Assembly (NCBI GenBank): GCA_030652335.1
Contig: JAUSAW010000018.1
Location: 1 to 64,000, forward strand
Length of the DNA stretch: 64,000 bases
Source of the DNA: Gammaproteobacteria bacterium
GTDB taxonomy: Bacteria > Pseudomonadota > Gammaproteobacteria > Francisellales > CACEW01
Direction of reading: 5' to 3'
The translations under genes and the position numbers were made by a program. Under the pieces are notes generated by a model that was not told the origin of the DNA, did not search any database, and worked only from the letters and a program-made list of their open reading frames with translations. Shown one piece after another: positions 54,915-63,141 of the stretch. The stretch's first letter is position 1. Every line of letters begins with the position of its first letter.

Positions 54915-55724
54915 TTAGCTAGTTTTTTCCTGTAAAATGTTTTGAATGAGAATGTTTTTAAGGGCTTCAGGTTGCTCATAGGTTACAGCATGCCCGCTAT
55001 TCGCTATCGTAAAGAGCTTCGCATTAATGGCATTAGCTAAGGCCTCATTTTCACTTAGCAGTAAAAACTGATCTTCCTCAGCCGTGATAACGACTGCGGG
55101 AACCCTGATTTTGTGCGCCCAAGGCAGTGAGTCAAATGTTTTAAATACTTCCACCTGCCTGCGCTGATCGTTAATTGTTTGCGACCGCCCGATCCCAGGC
55201 ATAAATCCGTCTCTAAATGCATTCATATCGATGCCGCGTTTATATTCATCACCAAAACCCGCGTCATAAATTAAATCGGAATAGGCATCTAGCTTATTAG
55301 CCTCTCTTAGCTGCCAGAGCTTTTCACAGATTTCTATCGCTCTCGGGTTAAATTTCATTGTCCCGCCCACTACAATTATTTGACTCACCTCGGCGGGATA
55401 GTCATAGGCAAGCTTCTGAGCAATGGCAGCGCTCATCATAAAACTGATTATAATGGGTTTAACTAGCCCCAAGCTATCCATTAAGGCCTTGATATTAGCA
55501 GCCATAATTTCAGCCGTAAGAGGCTGCCCATCATCCTCTGTTTTACCAACCCCCTGATTATCGAATAGCAATACTTGGTGCTTATCTACAAAACCTTCTG
55601 CTATAGGCCTCCAGGAATCAATATCCCAGGTATGCCCACCGATAAAAACCAAAGGGTGCTGCCCCGTCTCTTTCCCCATCAATTCATAGTGAAAGCGGAC
55701 TTGATTTACTATTTGATATGGCAT
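54915..55724 (-). CDS. Alpha/beta hydrolase
   Basis: A 269-residue hydrolase: DNQGVGKTEDD loop, TAEEDQF acid region and NSGHAVTYEQP histidine. The nucleophile elbow reads IISFMMSAAIAQ, where the usual GxSxG is ISFMMS, so the first Gly is replaced and the Ser position is unclear. It may have altered or no hydrolase activity. Start 55724 follows GAGG. Confidence 0.8.
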   Translation of the reverse strand: MPYQIVNQVRFHYELMGKETGQHPLVFIGGHTWDIDSWRPIAEGFVDKHQVLLFDNQGVGKTEDDGQPLTAEIMAANIKALMDSLGLVKPIIISFMMSAAIAQKLAYDYPAEVSQIIVVGGTMKFNPRAIEICEKLWQLREANKLDAYSDLIYDAGFGDEYKRGIDMNAFRDGFMPGIGRSQTINDQRRQVEVFKTFDSLPWAHKIRVPAVVITAEEDQFLLLSENEALANAINAKLFTIANSGHAVTYEQPEALKNILIQNILQEKTS

Positions 55725-55802
55725 AAACACCTCATACATGATTAAATGCTTTTCAAGAAAAGATTATATTACAATCAATGTTTTAATTATAGGATCGTAA
55801 CT

Positions 55803-56510
55803 ATGCCAATACTTAAAAAGATATTGTTTTTCTCAAGCGCCTGGGGAAATGAAGAACTATTTGCTCACCAAATTAAGGCTTTGAGCCCTGAATATGAGGT
55901 GGTTTTTCCTAATATCCATTCCTATCAATCTATCAGTGAAATGGCAGAGCATGTATTAAATCATTATCAAAAAGAAGATATTGCCTGTTTAATTGGCATT
56001 TCTATGGGTGGATTTATCGTCCAGGAAATTTTAATTCGCCAACCAGATTTTTCTCCTAAGGCCGTCATTATCGCAAGCTTTTCACAGCGTCATCCCGAGC
56101 AAGTTGAAGACTTTTTAAAACATATTATGGCAGAAGTTCAACTTGGAAAGTTAGCAGATATAGCCCCACTATTTGCTCAAGCTGTGCTATCTGAAAAAGC
56201 TTTTAATAATCCTGGTCTGCGCAACATTGTAGAAACCATGCCCATCAAACTAGGCACCCAAAGCTGCCTTAATCATCATGCCGCTTGCATTGGATGGCGT
56301 GATCACACTGATCAGCTGCCTTCTATTCAAGCTAGTACCCTGATAATAGCCAGCCCTGAAGATGCCGGCGCACCCCTTGTGCAAGTACAAGCTTTAAAAG
56401 CTATTCCACATTCCGAATTTAAAACCATTGAAAATTCCGGGCATCTTATTCCTTTGGAACAGGCCGCAATTACCACTGACCTGATAAGGGAATGGTTAAT
56501 AAAAAAATAG
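55803..56510 (+). CDS. Alpha/beta hydrolase
   Basis: A 235-residue hydrolase with elbow GISMGG (LIGISMGGFIVQEI), acid in IIASPEDAGAPL and His in ENSGHLIPLEQ. It starts at 55803 (MPILKKILFF); the longer frame upstream lacks support. It is divergent from the 54915-55724 hydrolase and convergent with a methyltransferase gene. Confidence 0.85.
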   Translation: MPILKKILFFSSAWGNEELFAHQIKALSPEYEVVFPNIHSYQSISEMAEHVLNHYQKEDIACLIGISMGGFIVQEILIRQPDFSPKAVIIASFSQRHPEQVEDFLKHIMAEVQLGKLADIAPLFAQAVLSEKAFNNPGLRNIVETMPIKLGTQSCLNHHAACIGWRDHTDQLPSIQASTLIIASPEDAGAPLVQVQALKAIPHSEFKTIENSGHLIPLEQAAITTDLIREWLIKK

Positions 56511-56517
56511 GCTTAAA

Positions 56518-57366
56518 TCACTTCCGGTAAGAAACCACATTTTCCGTTAAAAAGGCAGCTTCGATGTTATCGTCATTCATACTAGCCTCAAAGGGGGCCA
56601 TAAAATCTGCTAGAGCTTTCCCATAAGCCTTATGGATAGTTGCAGCCATAGAATGATAGCCGTCGTTTATTAAACGCTTTTCTTCAGAACCATGGAAAAT
56701 AATTTGGTACTGGCCCTCAACCTTGATATCACCTTTTCCATTGCTTGCCTGGCTAAATAATTTCACCATTTTTTCAGAAGTGAGCTCTAAATCAATATTA
56801 AGCTTAGCCATTAGTGCTTTAGATATTTCAGACCAGATCTTTGTGGCCTCTTTTGCATAAGTTGGTGTCAGTTGATTTGTTACTATAGGCCTATATTCAA
56901 CGGTTCGGTTATCGCATTCTTCGCAAACAAACACACCCTTATCAGAAAGCAGCCCCAACATCTTTTGGACAAACTGCATGGGATTAGGCAAGTGCACTAA
57001 AACCCAACGGCAATAAATTAAGTCAAATGGGCCTAGCTGTTTAATTCTGTCAAATTCAGTCAGTACATCTAACTGTAAAATTTTAGCATTCGAAAAGCTC
57101 GCAACCGCTTTAGCGCTTAATGCTACCTGTCCTGGATCACGATCAATCCCTATAAAATGAGTATCATCGTTTACATAACTCAGAACATCTGCCGCCAAAT
57201 ACCCAGAACCGCAGCCAAATTCAAGAATCGATTTACTTGAAGAGAGGTAAGGCTTAAGGTAACTTAAACTATGGGGATTATGAAGCTTGTTTAAGCCCTT
57301 TAATCTTCTAGCTTCAACCGCTTCGGCGGCAGTGCTATACATATATTGGTTAGCTTTAGCTTTCAA
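56518..57366 (-). CDS. Class I SAM-dependent methyltransferase
   Basis: A 282-residue methyltransferase with motif I ILEFGCGSGYLAADVL (about 47-62), the acidic SAM residue in FIGIDRDPGQ and FDLIYCRWVLVHLPNP. The C-terminal 80 residues are helical. Its start overlaps the 3' end of a truncated hydrolase gene by 4 bases. The substrate is unknown. Confidence 0.87.
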   Translation of the reverse strand: MKAKANQYMYSTAAEAVEARRLKGLNKLHNPHSLSYLKPYLSSSKSILEFGCGSGYLAADVLSYVNDDTHFIGIDRDPGQVALSAKAVASFSNAKILQLDVLTEFDRIKQLGPFDLIYCRWVLVHLPNPMQFVQKMLGLLSDKGVFVCEECDNRTVEYRPIVTNQLTPTYAKEATKIWSEISKALMAKLNIDLELTSEKMVKLFSQASNGKGDIKVEGQYQIIFHGSEEKRLINDGYHSMAATIHKAYGKALADFMAPFEASMNDDNIEAAFLTENVVSYRK

Positions 57367-57560
57367 TTTAACTCCAAATTTTTCAAGAATTTTTTTACTA
57401 CTTGATATGACTCATCCGGGGAATCTTTATAAACTGGTGAGCCATGACCGCCATGCAAAACTATTAAGGTAGGCTTTTCTTTTACCTCAGTTGGGAGGAT
57501 TTTTAGCTTTGAACCGTATACGTCAAAAAATAACTTACAACCGTTAATATTAATATGCAT
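57363..57560 (-). pseudogene. Truncated alpha/beta hydrolase (proline iminopeptidase-like)
   Basis: Only 65 residues: the family N-terminus INGCKLFFDVYGS and the oxyanion-hole motif TLIVLHGGHGSP. The nucleophile, acid and His regions are gone; the next gene begins instead. It is probably a deletion remnant fused up to the methyltransferase start, though it may still be translated ahead of it (ATGA overlap). Confidence 0.65.
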
Positions 57561-57569
57561 TGTTTATAC

Positions 57570-58334
57570 CTATTTAAGCAAAGTATTTAAAATTTTAATG
57601 AACTCAACAGGATGAGTCCAAAATGGCATATGCTGGGCGCTTATAATAATGAAAGTCTGAACAGCAGGATTAAGTTTTTTGATTTGCTCAATTGCTGCTA
57701 CAGGGGCAATAGCATCGTTTTCACAAAAAATTAAGTCGATTGGGCAGCGAATGGCTTGAAGCTCTTTTCTTACATCAGATGAATCGACTAATTGCATTAT
57801 CTTCAATAAAATATCGAGATCTCTTTTAGTCCCTCGATCTAAAATAGCCGTCAACTCATAGTAAGCGGCAGGCTTTGGCTCACAACTGGCAAACTCACCG
57901 TCAATAAACGCTTGTACGAATGGGTTGTAACCTATTTGATGTATGCCTGCAAAAGCAGGGCTAAATCCTGGCTTAGGTAGGCCGATCCAATTATCATTCT
58001 CAATAAATTTAGGAGAGGTACAGATGCCTATAATGCGTTTTACTCGCTCTGGATACCTCGCTGCAATTGACATACAAACGTGACCACCAAAAGACCAGCC
58101 AATATAAATAGCTTTTTCAGGTAATTCGGACAACATTTCATCAGCTAAGTCATCGATTGACGCAATGCTTGGATTCCAATCACTTAAGCCTGAACCTGGA
58201 CGCTCGATGTTTGTGACACGATATCGTGATGACAGAAGCTTGACTAAAGGCTGCATAAACTTATGATTATCGGCCGCGCCGTGAAATAAAACGATGTCTT
58301 CGCCTTGCCCTGTGGTTTCTTTATAAATTGCCAT
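57570..58334 (-). CDS. BioH-like alpha/beta hydrolase
   Basis: A 254-residue hydrolase close in layout to BioH: YIGWSFGGHVCMSIAARYPERVKRIIGICTSPKF, acid in IFCENDAIAP and His in SAQHMPFWTHPVEF. BioH removes the methyl ester from pimeloyl-ACP in biotin synthesis; with no bio genes nearby, a biotin role is only possible. Start 58334 follows AAAGGG. Confidence 0.8.
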   Translation of the reverse strand: MAIYKETTGQGEDIVLFHGAADNHKFMQPLVKLLSSRYRVTNIERPGSGLSDWNPSIASIDDLADEMLSELPEKAIYIGWSFGGHVCMSIAARYPERVKRIIGICTSPKFIENDNWIGLPKPGFSPAFAGIHQIGYNPFVQAFIDGEFASCEPKPAAYYELTAILDRGTKRDLDILLKIMQLVDSSDVRKELQAIRCPIDLIFCENDAIAPVAAIEQIKKLNPAVQTFIIISAQHMPFWTHPVEFIKILNTLLK

Positions 58335-58349
58335 TTCCAACCCTTTAAA

Positions 58350-58928
58350 TTATTTTAATTGCGTTAACTCATCAACCGTCATCACCTTAGTCAAAGCCCC
58401 AAGGGCTATAGCAAAAGCTTGCTCATGCTGCTCTTCGGTTCTTCCTGCGCAGGCATCTTTTAGAGTAATGACATTATAGTCTCTATCATGAGCTTCGCGT
58501 GCGGCGGCTTCCACTGCGAAGTTAGTGGCTACTCCACATAGGATAATAGTTTCAATCTTATTAGCACGTAGGTAAGTTTCAAGGCTGGTATTGTAAAAGG
58601 CGCTAATGCGATGCTTGATAATGATGCTGTCTTCTGGCTGCACATCTAATTCTTTAACAAACTCCGTGCCCCAACCGCCCAATTCGATCAATTCCAATTC
58701 TTTAGCCTTACCAAATAGTGGCGAATTTAATGGGCAGTTAGCATAATTTTTAGCAAAGCCTACCTTAACATGCGCGATTAGCACCCCATTTTTACGCGCC
58801 CAGGCAATCGCTTGATTCGCCTTGGCTATCACGCCATGCTTTTTAACCATCTCGGCGCAGACCGGAGCTTTTCCGGCTGGATCGTTAAATTCATTAATAA
58901 AATCCAGGGTAAGTAATAATCGACTCAT
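58350..58928 (-). CDS. Isochorismatase-fold protein lacking the catalytic Cys
   Basis: A 192-residue protein of the isochorismatase/nicotinamidase superfamily. Asp9 (LTLDF) and Lys105 (IIIKHRISAFYNT) are present. In CGVATNFAVEAAAR the usual nucleophilic Cys is Ala138. Cysteine-less members such as PhzD hydrolyse vinyl ethers instead, so it may be isochorismatase-like or inactive. It is 15 nt before the BioH-like gene on the same strand. Confidence 0.82.
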   Translation of the reverse strand: MSRLLLTLDFINEFNDPAGKAPVCAEMVKKHGVIAKANQAIAWARKNGVLIAHVKVGFAKNYANCPLNSPLFGKAKELELIELGGWGTEFVKELDVQPEDSIIIKHRISAFYNTSLETYLRANKIETIILCGVATNFAVEAAAREAHDRDYNVITLKDACAGRTEEQHEQAFAIALGALTKVMTVDELTQLK

Positions 58929-58940
58929 GTGATTTCCTTA

Positions 58941-59489
58941 TTAAATCATTTTAACGGAAGCACCTGTAATAGTGCCGGTGACTTTTGCGGTAGAGGATTG
59001 ATAGACAATACCACCGCCCTCTTGGAAATTAATATTGCCATTAACTACGGTTTTACCTTGTAAATAGATGGTGTAATGGCCTGCGCTTGGGGCATGAGGA
59101 ATTACGATATTTCCAACTGTAGAATTGACGAATCGTAAATTACCCTGAGCGTTAACAGATGAAATAGTGCTGTTAACGGACTGAAGCGCCCCATTTATCG
59201 TTAAAGTATCGACGGTGGAGTTATGTAAATTTAGCTGACCATTTATGGATAATGATGAAACTTTTGCATGGTTAGCGGCTATAGGGCCATTTACGGAGAG
59301 GGTTGAGATTACTTCATTGGAAACCAGTAACGGCCCGTTAACTGAAATCGCATCAGCTTGACCACCGGAGCAGGTCGTTGGACCATCAAAACTAATAGAA
59401 TTAGCCTGATAACCCCCATTATTTAAACTGCAGTTTGCAACAGCTATTAATGGCAAACTGCATAGCGTTAAAATCAGTAATTTTTTCAT
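58941..59489 (-). CDS. Exported beta-helix repeat protein (bactofilin-like pattern)
   Basis: A 182-residue protein with signal peptide (1-18, VANC) and about six degenerate repeats of 17-20 residues built on S-x-NGP/Q/A-L (VNGPLLVSNEVISTL, INGQLNLHNSTVDTL, INGALQSVNSTISSV). Such repeats form a right-handed beta-solenoid, as in bactofilins, but export to the envelope is unusual. Its function is unknown. Start 59489 is chosen to include the signal peptide only. Confidence 0.7.
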   Translation of the reverse strand: MKKLLILTLCSLPLIAVANCSLNNGGYQANSISFDGPTTCSGGQADAISVNGPLLVSNEVISTLSVNGPIAANHAKVSSLSINGQLNLHNSTVDTLTINGALQSVNSTISSVNAQGNLRFVNSTVGNIVIPHAPSAGHYTIYLQGKTVVNGNINFQEGGGIVYQSSTAKVTGTITGASVKMI

Positions 59490-59564
59490 GGCTTTGCTCT
59501 TATTAAGGTTGAAATTCAATCAATTTTATCATAAAAAAGAAATCATCGATACCTTATAACATTA

Positions 59565-60110
59565 TCAATATTGCCGATCCTTAGCGACTTCCGCAAGATC
59601 TTTAGGAGTCAATGAAAATAAGATAACATCATGGAGTTGATCGCCGAATCGCCACTGATTACGGAGGTAACCTTCTCGCTTTGCTCCGACTTTCTCAGCC
59701 GATCCAATGCTTTTTTTATTTTCTGGCAAGATCATAATTTGAATTCGATTAAGCTTTAACACTTCAAAAGCGTAGGGTGCAATTATCTTGATGGCTGCAG
59801 TGACAATTCCACGTCGCGCCGCCGAGGCTTTCACCCAATAAGCCAAATTAGCAAAGCGCTCATAGGTATTGATAGTAACTCCAAGAAGCCGAATTTCACC
59901 TAGATAGGCATCATTTTCACCCACTATAGCAAAGGCATACTCGCCTCCTTCATCCCATTTTTTAATGACGCCCCTGACCCATTCTTCACATTGAGCCAAA
60001 CTCATGTCTTTAGCCCAGGGAATAAAAGGCAACAAATGCCCTTGCGATTCTTTTATGGCCTCGTACCGGGCTTGTGCATCCTTGAATTCATAGCGTCTAA
60101 TTTTAATCAT
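59565..60110 (-). CDS. GNAT acetyltransferase, RimJ/RimL type
   Basis: A 181-residue acetyltransferase: IKIRRYEFKDAQARYEAI, the acetyl-CoA loop in VKASAARRGIVTAAIK, NRIQIMILPENKKSIGSAEKVG, and REGYLRNQWRFGDQLHDVILF, as in RimJ/RimL relatives. The target is unknown. 12 nt separate it from the preceding ornithine cyclodeaminase gene. Confidence 0.87.
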   Translation of the reverse strand: MIKIRRYEFKDAQARYEAIKESQGHLLPFIPWAKDMSLAQCEEWVRGVIKKWDEGGEYAFAIVGENDAYLGEIRLLGVTINTYERFANLAYWVKASAARRGIVTAAIKIIAPYAFEVLKLNRIQIMILPENKKSIGSAEKVGAKREGYLRNQWRFGDQLHDVILFSLTPKDLAEVAKDRQY

Positions 60111-60122
60111 TAGAATCTCTCT

Positions 60123-61103
60123 TTATAGATCTATCATTGATCCTAAGCCTTTTTGCTCGCTTAAACTGAGGACCTTTTCTGCTACGCTCACATCCTGAAT
60201 AGATAAACCCACCGATTTAAAAAGGCTAGGCTTAGTAAAATCTCGAGTAAATTTAACTGAATTCACTAGACTGCCAAGCTCAACTAAATCCGATTCTTGA
60301 ATGCTACCATTTTTAATCGCATGAATGATTTCACCGGCCTCGGCTATGGCGGCGGCCTTTTGATCGACTACGATTAAAGCCTGCTTAAGAATGCTCTCAT
60401 CGATTTCCCGCATCGTGTAATTGTGCGAGCCTACCGCATTGATATGAACGCTAAGCTTGAGATGTTCAAATTCGACCAAAGGCTCGGTGGCTGGCGTGGC
60501 GGCACAAATGACATCGGCGCTTTCACAGGCCTCAGAGACAGTTGAACAGATTTTAATAATGTGAGGAAATCCCGCTTGATCGCGAATAGAGTCGACTAAA
60601 GCCTGGGCGCTTTCATGGGTTCTAGAATAAATTCGAACTTCTTTAATATTGCGCACGGCACAGACCGCCTCCAATTGAGTTCTAGCTTGCACTCCTGCCC
60701 CGATAATGGCCGCAACAGAGGCCTCTTTAGCCGCCAATAAGTCTGTGGCTAAGCCTGAAACCGCACCGGTTCTTAAGGCTGTAAGATAGCTGGCATCCAT
60801 TAAAGCTTTAGGCAAGCCCGTTTCAGCATCAATCAAAATTACGACACCATGAATAGCGGGGATTTGACGTGCTTTATTGCTGGGAAAGGCTGACACTATT
60901 TTAACGCCAAGCTGCTTATTGCCTGAAAGAAATCCTGGCATAAAAAGTGAGGCATCTTCAGCATTTACTTTAATGACGCTACGTAGCGGTGCATGAGCGT
61001 GGCCTTTGGCTAATTCAGCAAAGGCTTCGCGCATCGAGGCAATCGCTTCCTTCATGCTAATCGCTTGTCTTACATCCTGTTGAGATAGTATTCGGATCTG
61101 CAT
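60123..61103 (-). CDS. Ornithine cyclodeaminase/mu-crystallin family protein
   Basis: A 326-residue NAD(P)-dependent enzyme. MDASYLTALRTGAVSGLATDLLA, then the Rossmann site AIIGAGVQARTQLEAV (about 132-147), and HINAVGSHNYTMREID. Family members convert ornithine to proline, reduce ketimines or dehydrogenate alanine; which applies here is unclear. Confidence 0.88.
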   Translation of the reverse strand: MQIRILSQQDVRQAISMKEAIASMREAFAELAKGHAHAPLRSVIKVNAEDASLFMPGFLSGNKQLGVKIVSAFPSNKARQIPAIHGVVILIDAETGLPKALMDASYLTALRTGAVSGLATDLLAAKEASVAAIIGAGVQARTQLEAVCAVRNIKEVRIYSRTHESAQALVDSIRDQAGFPHIIKICSTVSEACESADVICAATPATEPLVEFEHLKLSVHINAVGSHNYTMREIDESILKQALIVVDQKAAAIAEAGEIIHAIKNGSIQESDLVELGSLVNSVKFTRDFTKPSLFKSVGLSIQDVSVAEKVLSLSEQKGLGSMIDL

Positions 61104-61111
61104 TGAGGCTC

Positions 61112-61291
61112 CTAAAAAGTGGTGAATAGTAATTTAATTGCCAATAGCACTGCGACAATATTAAAAAGTTTGCCCATCCAGACATCGCCTTTTTTCAAGG
61201 CATAATTAGCGCCTAGGATTGAGCCTAGCATGGTACCAGCCATTAAAGCTACTACCGCCCGCCAATCGATAGTGTCGAGCAAGTTTATTTT
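61112..61291 (-). pseudogene. C-terminal remnant of a TauE/SafE permease
   Basis: About 59 codons read LDTIDWRAVVALMAGTMLG, then GANYALKKGDVWMGKLFNIV and a last helix ending LLFTTF. This is the Gly-rich C-terminal helix pair of TauE/SafE (sulfite exporter) membrane proteins. The other 200 residues are missing and no start is present. It directly follows, in the same frame, the stop of the YciI-like gene. Confidence 0.6.
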
Positions 61292-61573
61292 TTATGGCTC
61301 TAAAGATTCAGGCAAACCCCTGTTTGGCATAAATTCGATAATCTCATAACTTGCTACACCGTGGATTTTAAAGGGGTCTAATTCTATTAATGCCTCTAAA
61401 GAGGCTCTGTCTTTAATTCTTGCTAAAATAATGCCGCCTGTTCGCGGGACTTTTGGACCAGAAGCAATAAAATAATGCTGTTTATAACAGTCATCCAAAA
61501 ATGTGCGATGTGCATCTAAATGTTTCTCAACTTCAGTCATAGGTTGCAAATAATGTAATGAAATAATAAACAT
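61292..61573 (-). CDS. YciI-like protein
   Basis: A 93-residue dimeric alpha/beta-barrel (ferredoxin-like) protein of the YciI family: FIISLHYLQPMTEVEKHLDAHRTFL, HYFIASGPKVPRTGGIILARI and DPFKIHGVASYEI. The conserved His/Asp pair of YciI is kept. The enzyme activity is unknown. It lies 11 nt past the MFS exporter stop. Confidence 0.87.
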   Translation of the reverse strand: MFIISLHYLQPMTEVEKHLDAHRTFLDDCYKQHYFIASGPKVPRTGGIILARIKDRASLEALIELDPFKIHGVASYEIIEFMPNRGLPESLEP

Positions 61574-61584
61574 ACTGCTTTCCT

Positions 61585-62757
61585 TTAAAGATTTTTACGC
61601 ATAATACAGAATAAAACCAGCCACAATAGCAATACGACAAGGCCATAGAGCAAAACGGCCTGTATGGTTTTCGTTATCACAATAAAGCTGATAAAAAATG
61701 TGACCAAACTCGCTATTATGATATTACCAAAACCTGTTAATGCGGCGGCAGTTCCTGCCATATGAGGAAACAAGCTAAGACTTCTACCTAAGAAAATAGG
61801 AAACAATATCCCCACTCCACCACAGACTAGAATAATCGGCAAGCAAAAAGCCAACAAGCTATGCGGTGCTATGACTGTAAGCACTAAGCCGATGGCAATA
61901 TTAAAACTAATAGCGCATAAAGCCATAAGAATTAGTTTTCTTTCCTGAAATGCATGTAAAGCTCGTCCAAGCAAGGTCCCTGAAAAATAGCCCACACCCA
62001 TAATTAAAGCGATGTATCCATAGATTATAGAGGAATAACCCATCACAGTTTGCAGCAGAAATGGACCGATCAATGCAAATACTATCAAAATGGAATAACA
62101 GAGCCCCATGCATAATAATATGCCGATAAAATAGCCATTAAAAATTATAGCCTTATAGTTAAGCATTATTTTTTTAAGACTAAAGGGTATTTTAACCTTA
62201 ATCGTTTCTGGTACTAATAGAGCGTTAATCAATATGGTCAATGCGCCATAAAATGCCAAAAAGTAAAAACAATATTCCCAGCCAAGATAATGCTGAATAT
62301 AGCCGCCTATCCATGGCGCTATAATCGGGCCAAGCGCCCAGCTAATAGCGATATAACTGGAAATAATTCTCATTTCATGTTTTTCAAATACATCGGTAAC
62401 TTTAGCCCGGGCCAGAGAGGTAATCGCCCCCACTCCAATTCCCTGCAAAATTCTTAATACAATGACCCATTCAATATTTGGCACCCAAACTATTCCGATG
62501 CTGGCCAGGGTAAATAATAAAGCACCCAATAACTTCAGATTCTTACGCCCGTAAGTATCCGATAAGGGACTTAAAAAAAGCTGACTTATAGCGGCCCCCA
62601 GCAGAAAGGCGCCGATAGTTAGCTTAACTTCGGCTGGGATGGTATGAAAGGCTTCGACCATAGCGGGCATTGCTGGAGTATATAAATCGATCCCTATGCC
62701 GCCCAAGGGTATAGAAAACAACACTGTAAACAAGGCCCATTTTTTATTTAAAATCAT
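61585..62757 (-). CDS. Bcr/CflA-type MFS drug exporter
   Basis: A 390-residue 12-helix transporter of the DHA1 family. The loop motif GAAISQLFLSPLSDTYGRKN (motif A) and RILQGIGVGAITSLARAKVTD identify the Bcr/CflA branch, which exports bicyclomycin, chloramphenicol or small metabolites. It heads a minus-strand set with the YciI-like gene. Confidence 0.9.
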   Translation of the reverse strand: MILNKKWALFTVLFSIPLGGIGIDLYTPAMPAMVEAFHTIPAEVKLTIGAFLLGAAISQLFLSPLSDTYGRKNLKLLGALLFTLASIGIVWVPNIEWVIVLRILQGIGVGAITSLARAKVTDVFEKHEMRIISSYIAISWALGPIIAPWIGGYIQHYLGWEYCFYFLAFYGALTILINALLVPETIKVKIPFSLKKIMLNYKAIIFNGYFIGILLCMGLCYSILIVFALIGPFLLQTVMGYSSIIYGYIALIMGVGYFSGTLLGRALHAFQERKLILMALCAISFNIAIGLVLTVIAPHSLLAFCLPIILVCGGVGILFPIFLGRSLSLFPHMAGTAAALTGFGNIIIASLVTFFISFIVITKTIQAVLLYGLVVLLLWLVLFCIMRKNL

Positions 62758-62808
62758 AATGTTCTCTAAATACTGTATAGCAGTTTGTAAGCATAGCGAG
62801 TCTTATGC

Positions 62809-63113
62809 TTGAATTGCTACTATTTTAATCAAAAATTTAATCGACGTTTTGGAAAAGATGCCGCAACCATCATCCGGAAAACTCAAAATGAACTTGTTTA
62901 CTTATTAGATAATGGCCAAAGAATTAGGCTAACACGGCGCGAAACCAGATATTACAATTCATATGCCATGGATTATCTGCAAAAAGCGTTGCTATAAAAT
63001 TGGAATCTCGCCTAGAACTATTGAAACGCATATAGAGAATATCAAAAACAAACTCCATTTACGCAAAAAAAATGGATTTGGTTGAGTTCTTTCTTGAAAA
63101 ACCTAGTCTTTAA
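62809..63113 (+). pseudogene. LuxR-family regulator, broken by three single-base indels
   Basis: Reading across frames gives RIRLTRRE, then NQILQFICHGLSAKSVAIKLG, then ISPRTIETHIENIKNKLHLR, then KKMDLVEFFLEKPSL: a complete LuxR-type HTH. Breaks are one missing A after CGCG (about 62943), one missing G at about 63001 and one extra A in the A8 run at 63065-63072. The upstream signal-binding part is reduced to about 45 codons (from 62809) with no proper start. It converges with the histidine kinase gene. Confidence 0.75.
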
Positions 63114-63141
63114 CGTTAAATAGCTCCGATCAACTCTTGCT

